A DNA stretch of 64,000 nt from Colwellia sp. (GTDB lineage: Bacteria; Pseudomonadota; Gammaproteobacteria; Enterobacterales; Alteromonadaceae). The notes beneath the pieces are model-generated. The model did not search any database, was not told the DNA's origin, and was given only the letters and a program-made list of their open reading frames with translations. This document shows, piece by piece, positions 17,574 through 27,282 of the stretch (positions are counted from its first letter, which is position 1; each line of letters starts with the position of its first letter). The translations under genes and the position numbers were made by a program. The stretch spans positions 1 through 64,000 of the forward strand of contig JABSOZ010000022.1 in NCBI GenBank assembly GCA_013215295.1, read 5' to 3'.

Positions 17574-19160
17574 TTAGTCGTCTATTTCTTCTTTTAAGAT
17601 GTTTCCTGCTGCGTCTATTTCTATTTCCATTTCCACATCGGTAGCATCATTTTCCAAATCAAGCTCATAGTAAACGCCAATCTCTGAATCAAATTCTTTC
17701 TTCACTTTATCAAGATCAATCTCAAAACCTTGGTATTTCGCTAATACGATCTTTTTAAGATCCAAAGGAAGTTCATCGTGATACTTATTGACGGTATTGT
17801 GGTGATAGCGAGCGTCTATAGCTTCACTTTGGCGATCAACCAGTGTATTTGGCCCTTTTTCATTTTTGACTAGGTCGAAAGCATCGTATAACTCGCCGGT
17901 TGCAGTATAGGATTTATATTGTAGGGTATCGCCATCAACCGTAAGCACTTGTACCAGTTGTGTGTTTTCACCATCACGATCTTGTTTTGCTCCCCATTTC
18001 TTCCAGCCGTCTGGGCTTAAGCTATACATTTTTCCGCCACCTATCGATACCACATACATAGTACCTGTCGTCTTGTCGATAGTCCGGCCACGAGCATAAG
18101 CATGGTCGTGCCCTTGAAGCGCAAGGTCAACCTTGAATTCGTCAAAAATGGGTTTAAATATGTGTCTTCTTTTTTTATCTTTACGTCCTCTTGAAATTGG
18201 ATAGAACGGATGATGGTAGGTGACAATAGTCCATTTGTTAGGATTATTGGCCAATATTTCTCTCAACCATTTGGCTTGTTCTTCAAGGTGTACGTTGGTA
18301 TCCAGGCTGATCATTCGCACGCCCTGAAAATCCATATAATAGGAGGTTTCTTTTAGTTCATCAATCCCCTTCGGACCATTTTCGGGCAAGGTGAACTGGT
18401 GACGCCATTGAATACTTAATTCCAGCTTTTCTTCATCTGTTCCTTCAACTTCATATTCCTCATAATCGTGGTTACCCGGTGAAGGGAAGCCAGGTATCAT
18501 ACTATGGATAAAACCACCGGCTTTAAACCATTCTGTCCATCTTTCTTCACTATTAGCAGGGCTAACTAAGTCTCCTGCGTAAACGATGAAACGTGCATCA
18601 GGTGCTTTCTGAAAACCTTGACGGATTGCGCGAGACCACAATTCAAAAATATTGTTCTGGGCATCACCAATGTATATGAATGAGAATTTATCATGGGTTT
18701 CGGATGCGGTTTTAAACTGGATCCATTCACTCCAGTGCTCGCCATCGCCAACGCGGTAGCCATAAAGAGTGTTGGGTTCCAAGTCATTAAAAGTGACAGA
18801 ATGATGATTGGACATTATGCCGGCTTTTTCAACCAGCCTGCCATCGAGCAATGTGGTTTTAGCCGTAAAACGTTGAGCCGTTCTCCAAAACTTAGGCGCA
18901 GCAGTTGCTATTGCAATTTCGGCGTAAGCAGTTTTAACCTCGATGGTCGTTCTCCAGGTAACGCTGGCAGTGGTAGTGGGATCGGCACCAAGGTTTAACA
19001 TTATGCGATCAGGGTGAATGCCAGGTTGCATCCACTCGTCCTCATAATCAGGAGATTCGTAAAAAACTTCTTGATTATGATTATGATTATGAGTTTCAGC
19101 TATGCTGCTGCCAGCCCATAAAATAAGTGTCAATGCACTTAATAAATTTCTAAATTTCAT
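17574..19160 (-). CDS. Secreted metallophosphoesterase with purple-acid-phosphatase-type N-terminal domain (copy 3)
   Basis: The start is placed at 19160 (MKFRNLLSALTLILWAGSS), which matches both paralogues and has an AAAGAGAA ribosome-binding site. The ORF can extend to 19196 but without support. It has the same domain order as copies 1 and 2: signal peptidase I leader, fibronectin-like domain, calcineurin-like catalytic domain (YIGDAQ, YAGDLVSPA, GNHDYE, YHHPFY, GHDHAY) and a PepSY-like tail (GVYYELDLENDATDVEMEI). It is the first gene of the tandem set. A small palindrome GGACTC-GTAGTA-GAGTCC lies at its 5' end (19177-19194). Confidence 0.88.
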   Translation of the reverse strand: MKFRNLLSALTLILWAGSSIAETHNHNHNQEVFYESPDYEDEWMQPGIHPDRIMLNLGADPTTTASVTWRTTIEVKTAYAEIAIATAAPKFWRTAQRFTAKTTLLDGRLVEKAGIMSNHHSVTFNDLEPNTLYGYRVGDGEHWSEWIQFKTASETHDKFSFIYIGDAQNNIFELWSRAIRQGFQKAPDARFIVYAGDLVSPANSEERWTEWFKAGGFIHSMIPGFPSPGNHDYEEYEVEGTDEEKLELSIQWRHQFTLPENGPKGIDELKETSYYMDFQGVRMISLDTNVHLEEQAKWLREILANNPNKWTIVTYHHPFYPISRGRKDKKRRHIFKPIFDEFKVDLALQGHDHAYARGRTIDKTTGTMYVVSIGGGKMYSLSPDGWKKWGAKQDRDGENTQLVQVLTVDGDTLQYKSYTATGELYDAFDLVKNEKGPNTLVDRQSEAIDARYHHNTVNKYHDELPLDLKKIVLAKYQGFEIDLDKVKKEFDSEIGVYYELDLENDATDVEMEIEIDAAGNILKEEIDD

Positions 19161-19455
19161 GTTAATTTCTCTTTGTGGACTCGTAGTAGAGTCCATTAGC
19201 TAATTGATAAAAGGCCAAGTGGAAGGGTTGCTGTCACAGGCGGAAAAAATCCTCATTCAAAAAAATCTTTCATACTAAGTTTCTCGTTTGTGCTAATGAC
19301 AATAAATTGATCCAAGTCACCTATTTCAGCACCAATTTTGAGCAAAGATAGAAAACACGATTGCCACCGATTATTCATTTTTTCACATTTAGTATTCACA
19401 TTTGTTAAGCATGCACTCATTGGGCCTTATAAATTAAATATCATGTAAGTCAGCT

Positions 19456-19526
19456 ATCGGTAGCAATTTTAATTGGACTGTTTTTAATGATGCTACCGGT
19501 AGCAGTTTTAATTGGTCTGTTTTTAA
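19456..19526. repeat. Direct repeat pair (32 bp, 39-bp period) enclosing an operator
   Basis: 19456-19487 and 19495-19526 share CGGTAGCA-TTTTAATTGG and CTGTTTTTAA with few changes. The second copy starts inside TGCTACCGGTAGCA (19491-19504), a perfect palindrome of the operator family, while the first carries only a half-site. The arrangement parallels the 24-bp array at 1173. No intact gene is directly downstream, so it may be the leftover control region of the broken LacI gene. Confidence 0.75.
19491..19504. promoter_or_regulatory. LacI-type operator TGCTACCGGTAGCA
   Basis: A perfect palindrome of the second operator flavour. It lies 330 bp upstream of phosphoesterase copy 3 (minus strand) and just before the LacI remnant region. 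A weaker half-site, GGAAACCGGTGTCA, follows at 19558-19571. Confidence 0.6.
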
Positions 19527-19615
19527 AATCTACACAAGTAACCGCACAAACCATATAGGAAACCGGTGTCATTTACAAGTGAGAAATAATAATAAGTCGC
19601 TCTATATATCAGATC

Positions 19616-19800
19616 TTAATGAGATTTCTTAGTCGAATTTCTAACTATAAGTTCAGGTTATATATCAATAATTTCAGTTAATTCAATATTATTATCAAGT
19701 TGTACAAGGTTTTTTTTAGCCGCTATTTCCCCAATATTGTTAAGGGGTTGATGAATTGTGGTTAAATCTGGCCAAACAACGGTTGCTATTGTTGTATCAG
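19616..19800 (-). pseudogene. Remnant of a LacI-family regulator (C-terminal end)
   Basis: Base-by-base, 19616-19800 resembles the 3' end of LacI-1 (2959-3140). It has a stop codon after RNSTKKSH (RNSTKKAS in LacI-1), the TTGTACAAG segment and GGTTAAATCTGGCCAAACAACGG. A premature stop (TATATATCAATA region) and loss of homology after 19800 show it is only about 60 codons of a dead paralogue. It ends abruptly where a transposase-like stretch begins. Confidence 0.75.
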
Positions 19801-20070
19801 GGCAATGCCATTTTTACTGGGTTTTAGGCTCTGTTGTTGTTCAAATTCGCACTGAGTGAGTTCTGCTTGTCCGTAAATCATTGTCCTACCCTCAAATATG
19901 GGTGCGGGTTTACTCTGGCCCGTTCTCGCTCTGCTTGAAGATGGCTGATCATGTCTCGTTCAATGAACGCTGGCTCTACTTCGTTATCAATAATGTTTAT
20001 AACATTACGTAAGTGACATTTCCAACCCTTACAGCCCAAAGGTGATCTGGTTCAGTGTTAATTAACCCAG
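19800..20070 (-). pseudogene. Degraded coding sequence, possibly transposase-derived
   Basis: Read on the minus strand, one segment gives TEPDHLWAVRVGNVTYV, which recalls the region before the first catalytic Asp of IS3-type transposases. Further segments read EPAFIERDMISHLQAERER and then, after an overlapping ATG, MIYGQAELTQCEFEQQQS. Frames and stops do not allow one intact protein. Its junction with the LacI remnant at 19800 suggests an insertion followed by decay. Family assignment is weak. Bases 20071-20259 show nothing further. Confidence 0.4.
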
Positions 20071-20259
20071 ATAAAAACCCTAATTTATAAATGGCCCAAA
20101 TGAGGATGATGGTAACATATCTTTCATTACTGGTGTAATGTCTCAACAGCCTGATATTTAGTTCAACATCAGGCGTTAAATAAACAGTAGATAAACTAAG
20201 AACTTTTCTCAGCTTCTCGTAAATTTAACAGAAATCAACATATAGTGTTGACTTTCAAC

Positions 20260-20273
20260 TGCCACCGGTGGCA
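20260..20273. promoter_or_regulatory. LacI-type operator, perfect palindrome TGCCACCGGTGGCA
   Basis: It lies 78 bp upstream of the YgjV-like gene. This is the second operator flavour, used by the middle and right parts of the locus. Confidence 0.75.
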
Positions 20274-20350
20274 AAATGTTATTTAAACCAAATATGTGAC
20301 CTAGCCAAATAGGCAAAAAATATCACTTTTCATTTATCGCTATTATTTGA

Positions 20351-20920
20351 GTGTTTACGATGATAATAGACAATCCCCTAGCTCAATTTTTCGGCCTACT
20401 TAGTTTTGCCATTGCCGTGCTGTGCTATTTGCAGAAAAATGATACCCATTTTAAGTATGTAATGCTCGCTCTCAATATCGTTCATACATTGCACTATTTT
20501 TTATTGGGTGCAATTACATCAGCTGTTTGCACTGCAATAGCCATAGTTCGTACATATAGTTCTATAAAAACAAATTCTAGGTATGTCGCATATTTCTTTA
20601 TATTTATAGTGATATTCATCAACGAAATTTGGATAGTTGAACATTGGTTTGACAGACTTAGTGTGATGGGTTCTTGTGTTGGCACTTATGCTATGTTTTG
20701 TTTAACGGGCATTCGTATGCGATTAGCTTTTCTATTGGGCTCTATTTGCTGGCTCATTAATAATTATCTAGTCTTTTCAATTGGCGGTATGGCATTAGAA
20801 GCAGTAGCTATAATTGTTAATCTAAAAACTATTTATAGTTTGTTCCAATATCAGCTTAACAAAACCAAATTTTCTACCACGATATTCTCATCAAAAAAAT
20901 CACTAAATGGCATTCCCTAA
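20351..20920 (+). CDS. YgjV-like inner-membrane protein
   Basis: A 189-residue protein with about five or six hydrophobic segments (FFGLLSFAIAVLCYL, FIFIVIFINEIWIV, AFLLGSICWLINNYLVF and others). The layout NPLAQFFGLLSF...CYLQKND...LHYFLLGAITSA matches the YgjV family, whose function is not established. In E. coli ygjV sits near uronate genes, and here it lies behind a perfect pectin-regulon operator, so a link to uronate metabolism is plausible. The start may be the fourth codon (ATG 20360), since neither has a clear ribosome-binding site. Confidence 0.8.
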   Translation: MFTMIIDNPLAQFFGLLSFAIAVLCYLQKNDTHFKYVMLALNIVHTLHYFLLGAITSAVCTAIAIVRTYSSIKTNSRYVAYFFIFIVIFINEIWIVEHWFDRLSVMGSCVGTYAMFCLTGIRMRLAFLLGSICWLINNYLVFSIGGMALEAVAIIVNLKTIYSLFQYQLNKTKFSTTIFSSKKSLNGIP

Positions 20921-21054
20921 CCTGTTTCAGGGTAATCCTTAATTTCTTTAATAGACATGGTTGAATCACCAGCCATAAAAATATGAGTAACTTCTTTAGC
21001 ATTAACAATTAATCCTGTTCCCGCAAAGATCATGACTATTAAGTATTTATACAC
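20921..21054 (-). pseudogene. Remnant of a rhamnogalacturonan acetylesterase-type (CE12, GDSL) gene
   Basis: From a GTG at 21054 (AGGAGC upstream) the minus strand reads VYKYLIVMIFAGTGLIVNAK, a signal peptide. It continues EVTHIFMAGDSTMSIKEIKD and YPETG, the GDS catalytic block I and following motif of CE12 esterases. Homology ends at the stop codon of the ygjV-like gene, so only about 45 codons survive and the remainder has been deleted. It shows the locus once encoded deacetylation of rhamnogalacturonan. Confidence 0.75.
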
Positions 21055-21333
21055 AGCTATGCTCCTAACAAAAATGTTCACACTGATTTACTTAACCAAT
21101 GTATTTAAAGACGCTTAATTTGTTTATTATTGCCAAAAAATTCTGCTTGTGACACAGCTAACCACCCTAGTAACTTCTTAACATTGTTTTATACATGATT
21201 AGACTTAATAACGACTTTATCAGCAGTTAAACCGCTTAAATTTACAAAAAAAAAGCACTAAATAAACTAGGTATTTTCAAACAACTTACCACAGGCGTCA
21301 ATTCATCATTTAGTGATATTGACCGGTGTTATT
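21055..21333. other. Non-coding gap between two remnants
   Basis: No gene is recognised. A weak operator-like core (TGACCGGTGTTA) lies at 21320-21331, at the 3' end of the triosephosphate isomerase remnant. The rest is AT-rich. Confidence 0.4.
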
Positions 21334-22083
<750 letters not shown>

Positions 22084-22201
22084 CATTTATTAATACCTAT
22101 AATTAACCAATATTTACTATAAAAACAAACAAAGCTGCTAAGAAACAGGAGCTTTGTCACATAATAGCTACAAAGTTGGTGTAGATATTGGATGATTAAA
22201 A

Positions 22202-23284
22202 TTACTGACAACCATAAGAAAATTTAACGCCCTTGTTAGCACCCGCTGTTGCTTTAACAATATCAGGAACACATTTAGCATCATCTAAATCATAATCATA
22301 AGGAACACTTACTGACGCAGTTGAAACAGGGTTGTTTTTACTAGAGCCTGCAGGATGTTTCTCATCTGCTTCATCTGACCAAGTTGAATCATTCCATTCA
22401 TTACCGCTAACTTCCCAATAACCAATATCGTTGCTGTAGAACGTACCAAGTGGGTTTTTAGCATTTTCAAAGTAGTTATTTTCAACTAACATTTTGCCAC
22501 CAACACGAACGTTGATACCTGACTTATTAATACCATCAAAATGGTTATTATAAGTATGACCTAAACGGCCACGCATTAGAGGAACACGAGAGTCCATGTT
22601 TTGATAATGGTTATGATGATAAGTAACAGGACCATTGTCAGTATCACTAGAACTTGAACCCACTAAACCACCACGACCAGAGTTACGAAAGATAGAGTAA
22701 GATACCGTAATGTATGTAGAATCATTTTTCATATCAACTAATGAATCATAGCCGTCAGACTCGCCGCCACTCGCTTCAAGCGTTAAGTGATCCATCCAAA
22801 CATTAGAAACTTTATTTTCTAAACTAAGTGCGTCGCCGCCATTAGACAAAGGAGAACCTGATTTTTTAACATTTCGAATATGTAAATTCTGAATAATAAT
22901 ATTTGAAGCTCTGGTAAGGTGAATACCTAGCTGTTCAAACAAAGCTCCTTTACCGACACCAATAATAGAAATATTACTGACATTTTTAAGGTCGATCTGG
23001 TCATCACGGGTATTACAGCTTCCACTTTTCTTAGCAGTGTTACTATGCTTTATTGTGCCTTCAACGCGAATAATTAAAGGTGTGTCGTTATCCGATCTAT
23101 TACAAATAGCAGCGTTAATTTCGGCACCTGTTGTTGCATATACGATTGAACCGCCTGCACCACCAGTTGTTCCGCCATTTTCATCTGAAAACCCGTTTTG
23201 TGCTGCAAGGCTGTGTCCACTAAGCATTGCAACTACAATGGCGGCAATGGAGAGTGAATTTTTAAAGATCGTTGGTTTTTTCAT
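22202..23284 (-). CDS. Pectate lyase, PL1 family, secreted
   Basis: A calcium-dependent lyase of homogalacturonan. The signal peptide ends near HSLAAQ. Core motifs are NISIIGVG, IIIQNLHIRNVK, DALSLENKVSNVWMDHLTLE, DGYDSLVDMKNDSTYITVSY and SRVPLMRGRLGHTYNNHFDG, the last with the catalytic Arg and the RxPxxR motif. The length of 360 residues is typical. This is the classical Pel type, unlike the two longer PL1 lipoproteins at 4-9 kb. A 160-bp repeat element lies between the gene and its probable operator at 23509-23522. Confidence 0.93.
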   Translation of the reverse strand: MKKPTIFKNSLSIAAIVVAMLSGHSLAAQNGFSDENGGTTGGAGGSIVYATTGAEINAAICNRSDNDTPLIIRVEGTIKHSNTAKKSGSCNTRDDQIDLKNVSNISIIGVGKGALFEQLGIHLTRASNIIIQNLHIRNVKKSGSPLSNGGDALSLENKVSNVWMDHLTLEASGGESDGYDSLVDMKNDSTYITVSYSIFRNSGRGGLVGSSSSDTDNGPVTYHHNHYQNMDSRVPLMRGRLGHTYNNHFDGINKSGINVRVGGKMLVENNYFENAKNPLGTFYSNDIGYWEVSGNEWNDSTWSDEADEKHPAGSSKNNPVSTASVSVPYDYDLDDAKCVPDIVKATAGANKGVKFSYGCQ

Positions 23285-23300
23285 TTTTTACCCTCATATA

Positions 23301-23460
23301 ATACCAATACGAATAAATAAGTGCTCATTCTAAATGGACTAAATATTCCAATAACATCGTTACTTTCAATCCTAATAGCCAGCTATTACTCAATCCAGCG
23401 CCTTATTCTTGAAAATTTATCCTCATTAATATTTGATCACTAACTTACTAGTATTGGTAT
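23301..23460 (-). mobile_element. 160-bp MITE-like element (copy B), ATACCAAT termini
   Basis: The ends ATACCAAT and ATTGGTAT are inverted repeats. Its reverse complement aligns along its whole length with 34331-34490 (also 160 bp), sharing ATGAGGATAAA, ATTGAGTAATAGCTGGCTAT and GTTATTGGA. It contains no ORF. It sits 17 bp from the pectate lyase start and so separates the gene from the upstream operator. Confidence 0.8.
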
Positions 23461-23508
23461 AATTATTATTTTCATTTCAAACATTTCAATGTAAAGACCG
23501 AAAACAAA

Positions 23509-23522
23509 TGCCACCGGTGGCA
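23509..23522. promoter_or_regulatory. LacI-type operator, perfect palindrome TGCCACCGGTGGCA
   Basis: It lies 225 bp upstream of the PL1 pectate lyase, with the MITE-like element between them. Without the element the spacing would be about 65 bp, like the other operators. Confidence 0.75.
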
Positions 23523-23880
23523 TTTGCATTCTATTCTTTAATCTAAATTTTGCCAAGTGTTTTATACTGTTTAATCGATAAAATTTTATACAAGCCAAAT
23601 AACATATTCAAAATAGTAGCCATAACTTTATTTGAATAACATTAAGCAATTATTATTTATTAATAACTATAACAAGCGCCTTAGAAAAACTGCTGTCTGG
23701 TATGGTTATTATGTTTAACCCATTTTGTTTGTTCTAAGCTCGCTAATGAAACTCTAAGTTGGTCAATTAATTAATCCGTTTGGTATAAGCAGCATTTTAT
23801 TATGTGCTGATTTTTCAATCACTGCAACTTTGATGTGCTGTGCTATCCGTCCTTAACATGGTGTTTTTCCGATAAAAAAA
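23523..23880. other. Intergenic stretch with a possible repeat end
   Basis: No gene is seen. Bases about 23731-23786 end in ATTAATCCGTTTGGTAT and resemble, in reverse complement, the left end of the short repeat at 9870-9927, so this may be a decayed member of the same family. Confidence 0.4.
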
Positions 23881-23908
23881 TGCCGCTAAATATTGCTATT
23901 TAGCGGCA
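23881..23908 (-). terminator. Intrinsic terminator of the TonB receptor gene
   Basis: The 12-bp stem TGCCGCTAAATA / TATTTAGCGGCA with a 4-nt loop is followed on the minus strand by seven T. It lies 53 bp past the receptor stop. Confidence 0.88.
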
Positions 23909-23961
23909 TTTAACTCTGTAAAAGTAATCTACAAATTATAGACCATAATTTACGTTATCGA

Positions 23962-26691
23962 TTAAAAGCTATAACGACCACCTAAGAAGATATTACGACC
24001 AGTATGGTTGTATTCTCTAGGTAAATTTAAAGTACCATCACCTGTTGTGAATAATCTCTCATATTCATCTGTTAAGTTAACGACTTCTAATGTAATCGAA
24101 AGCGCTTCACTTACGTTATAAAATGCAGAGAAGTCAACATGTGTTGGACCACTTGTACCATGTGCAACATTACCATTACTACCGGTGTAATCTGTAATAT
24201 AGTCATCACGTTTATTCATTGATATACGTGCGCCATAATTCTCTTGCTCATAATAGAAAGTTACATTATAGGTATCTGGTGATAAACCTGTAATTTCTCC
24301 CGCTGATACATGAGTAAAGTTAGCAATCATACCTAAACCATCAAATGGTGCAGGTAAGAAACTAAACGGTTGTTGATAAACCAACTCGATTCCTTCTACT
24401 TCTTCATAACCAAGATTTCCCGGAATTGAATGTTCATACTCATCGGTAAATGGGTTTGAATTCTGCTCATCATTCGGGTCAAATTCAGGATCGTTATTAA
24501 TGACAGGATAGTAAAGAGGGTCAATCAATTTCTCTTCTTGAATTGAAAGAATAAAACCATCAATTTCTTTATAGAAGTAAGTGGCAGCAAGTAATGCTTC
24601 GTCAGCAAAGTACCATTCAAAACCGAGATCAAAGTTATTAGAGGTAATTGGCTGTAAATCTGGGTTACCTTGACTTGTAGTAGCATTCCTATAACTGAAA
24701 CCAGGTGCACCAGGGTTCAACGAGTCTAAACTAGGACGAGTCATTGACTGTGTAACAGCTAAACGAACGACTAAATCATCAGTAGCGTCAAGTGCTAAGT
24801 TCATTGACGGTAAAAAGTTTTTATATGTATTATCTTTGGTAATTGTAGAAACATTACCCTCGCCTAAATCCAAATATCCAGTAGTCGTAGTTGTTGTTTC
24901 AACATAACGAAAACCAAAGTTTGAACGTAATACCATATCACCAAGTTCCATTTCTGAATCTAATTGAAGGTAAAAGGCTTCTGTCTCTTCTTGTACTTTC
25001 CAGCTGTCGTTGATAGATTGTTTATAACCATCGGCTTGGGGTAACAATGTTGATGCTATCGTTGCAAAATCTGCGACAATAAAAGTATCTAACGGACCGT
25101 CAAAGCCACTACCAAAGTCTGAATATGGGAAGGCTTTAGTAAAACCAACCGCAGAAGCTTGATCAGGAAAGCCTGAGATTTGTGATGTGGTATTTTCGAC
25201 AGTTCGATCATTTAACGCAATACCTGCTGTAACCGTTACGGCGTCAGAATAATAAGTAAAATCAAGTTTAGCGGTATCATTTTCACGTAGAACATCAATA
25301 TCACGAAGTTTACCATCTTCTAAATTGTAACTAGATGCTTCATTAACATCAAAACCATGATCAATTGTTGGAACATTGGCATTATCACCAAAATCATAAC
25401 TTACTGTATTCTTTGTAATACTAGTCATATTATAACGCTGTTGTTCTGAACTACTATCTGACTCAGCAGTACCAAGCATAGCATTAATGGTGAAGTTATC
25501 AGTGACATTATATTCACCAGATAAAACAAACTGGTTAAATTCTGTTGATGATACTTGGCTACGACTTTCTACACGCCCTTGTAGCCCATCGAAGGTTGCC
25601 GCTTGAACTTGTTTTCCGTTATCAGCTACTTCAATCGCAGTTGGGGTAATTTTTCCAAAATTCTTACGGAACTGCTCAAAGAAGTTATACATAGTACGGT
25701 TATTATCAAGCTTAGAGTATAAGCTATCAAAAGTAACTTCTAAATCATCTGAAGGCGCCCATTGTAATGAGGTGCTGATACCTAATCGGTCTTGTTCGTT
25801 ACCAAAAAAATCTGGACGAGGAAGACGAGGAGTCCACAAACAGTTAGCTGCATGAACATCTACACCATCGTCTTTACAATCTCCAACAGGCGTGGCGCCA
25901 GTCATAACAAGATTATCAGTACCTGCACTGTCATAATGGCCTTTACCATCCAATATTGGCGTGGTCCAACGCACCGTACCATAACCTTCTTGGCGTACTG
26001 TTCTTTCTGAAGAAGAAACAGAAAGTAAGGCACCAAAGGTATCATCAGCAAAAGTATTACTGATCATAAATGATGCACGAGGATCAACTTCTTCTGTTAC
26101 ATCGTTATAGCCACCTGAAGCTGCTGCCATAACATGAAAACCGGTATTATCAAAAGGTTTAGCTGAATATAAATCAATAGAGCCAGCAATACCACCTTCA
26201 TCCGTAGAAGCCACAGCAGACTTATTAATATCAATACGGTTAAATAATTCTGAAGCAAAGACGTTAAAGTCAAACGCACGACTAGAATTCACGCCACCAC
26301 CGGAGTCAGTACCATCAGTACTAGAAGGCACGTCCATACCGTTTAACGTAGTACTGGTAAAGTTTGGACCTAAACCACGTAATGAAACTTGTCGACCTTC
26401 ACCACCTTCACGTGAAATGGCAACACCAGAAACACGTTGTAATGACTCGGTCAGGTTTAAATCTGGAAATTTACCCATATCTTCAGCAACAATAGACTCT
26501 TTACCATTAACTGCGGCACGTTTGTCTAATAAAGCTTTATTTAATGAGCTACGAAAGCCAGAAACTTCAATGACTTCGATATCATCCACAATTTTGTCAG
26601 CAGCTTGCACAGCTCCAGTTTGTACAGCAAACATACCGCCAGTTATGGCCATTGCTGTTAATAATTTATTGAGTTTAAATTTTTTGTTCAT
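23962..26691 (-). CDS. TonB-dependent receptor, full length
   Basis: An outer-membrane importer, probably for pectin oligosaccharides. A signal peptide (to VQAADK) is followed by IEVIEVSGFRSSL, then the plug (ESIVAEDMGKFPDLNLTESL, RVSGVAISREGGEGRQVSLR, ASTDEGGIAGSIDL) and a long 22-strand-type barrel. It ends with the aromatic C-terminus FLGGRYSF. At 909 residues it is normal for the Colwellia/Alteromonas TonB receptors of polysaccharide loci. It is transcribed toward a strong terminator and has two or three operators upstream (26803, 26885, 27216). The ligand is inferred from neighbours only. Confidence 0.93.
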   Translation of the reverse strand: MNKKFKLNKLLTAMAITGGMFAVQTGAVQAADKIVDDIEVIEVSGFRSSLNKALLDKRAAVNGKESIVAEDMGKFPDLNLTESLQRVSGVAISREGGEGRQVSLRGLGPNFTSTTLNGMDVPSSTDGTDSGGGVNSSRAFDFNVFASELFNRIDINKSAVASTDEGGIAGSIDLYSAKPFDNTGFHVMAAASGGYNDVTEEVDPRASFMISNTFADDTFGALLSVSSSERTVRQEGYGTVRWTTPILDGKGHYDSAGTDNLVMTGATPVGDCKDDGVDVHAANCLWTPRLPRPDFFGNEQDRLGISTSLQWAPSDDLEVTFDSLYSKLDNNRTMYNFFEQFRKNFGKITPTAIEVADNGKQVQAATFDGLQGRVESRSQVSSTEFNQFVLSGEYNVTDNFTINAMLGTAESDSSSEQQRYNMTSITKNTVSYDFGDNANVPTIDHGFDVNEASSYNLEDGKLRDIDVLRENDTAKLDFTYYSDAVTVTAGIALNDRTVENTTSQISGFPDQASAVGFTKAFPYSDFGSGFDGPLDTFIVADFATIASTLLPQADGYKQSINDSWKVQEETEAFYLQLDSEMELGDMVLRSNFGFRYVETTTTTTGYLDLGEGNVSTITKDNTYKNFLPSMNLALDATDDLVVRLAVTQSMTRPSLDSLNPGAPGFSYRNATTSQGNPDLQPITSNNFDLGFEWYFADEALLAATYFYKEIDGFILSIQEEKLIDPLYYPVINNDPEFDPNDEQNSNPFTDEYEHSIPGNLGYEEVEGIELVYQQPFSFLPAPFDGLGMIANFTHVSAGEITGLSPDTYNVTFYYEQENYGARISMNKRDDYITDYTGSNGNVAHGTSGPTHVDFSAFYNVSEALSITLEVVNLTDEYERLFTTGDGTLNLPREYNHTGRNIFLGGRYSF

Positions 26692-26802
26692 GCTTTTCCC
26701 CTATATTCTACATGTTTGATGTTACTAACAATTAAAGCGCCACGGTCTTATTAATTATTATTACCGTTACACATTTAACCAACCACCGATACCGACCTCA
26801 AA

Positions 26803-26816
26803 TGCCACCGGTAGCA
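26803..26816. promoter_or_regulatory. LacI-type operator TGCCACCGGTAGCA
   Basis: It lies 112 bp upstream of the TonB receptor start and matches the second operator flavour with one asymmetric base. Confidence 0.75.
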
Positions 26817-26884
26817 GTTAGTATTTAGTAAACGCTACTAAGCAGATCGTGTCAACTAATATCTGCTACTTACTATATTTAAAT

Positions 26885-26898
26885 GTCTACCGGTAGCA
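26885..26898. promoter_or_regulatory. LacI-type operator GTCTACCGGTAGCA
   Basis: It lies 82 bp from the previous site, about eight helical turns. It has a good right half and a weaker left half. It is probably an auxiliary site for the receptor gene. Confidence 0.6.
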
Positions 26899-27215
26899 TC
26901 TTTAAAGGATTGATCGAAATATATATCAAACCAATTTATTCAATCACACATTCAACAGGTTAAATTAGCTTTCGATAGGTCTTTTCATCCATTGAGGCTA
27001 TTTAACGGCCTACGATTAATTGTAAGTCATTCTTAAAAAAACGTTGTTAACCTCTCGTTATATGGGTGTACTACGAAATAGATTAAAAAGTATATCTTTA
27101 TTAGCTCAGTTACTTAGAGGTGCCTTTTAATAAAAAAATACAATTAGATTCTACAGTACCAAAATGTTTATCAACTAAATCATTTGACAAAAAACTTGTA
27201 ATGATGCCATCTTAT
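26899..27215. other. Intergenic stretch without recognisable gene
   Basis: An AT-rich gap between the divergent receptor and aldolase-remnant control regions. No ORF or repeat is recognised. Confidence 0.5.
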
Positions 27216-27229
27216 TGCCACCGGTAGCG
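27216..27229. promoter_or_regulatory. LacI-type operator TGCCACCGGTAGCG
   Basis: It lies 54 bp upstream of the aldolase pseudogene and so probably once controlled it and the AEC transporter after it. The repeat GGTAGCGGTAGCGGC follows. Confidence 0.65.
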
Positions 27230-27282
27230 GTAGCGGCTACAATTAGGTAATACTTAAATAGCTAATAAACATATATATAATA

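Noticed and set aside
24180-24195. ACCGGTGT core inside the TonB receptor gene as an operator
   Set aside because: It is within coding sequence and the outer bases do not form the palindrome. Similar coding matches near 33660 were also set aside.
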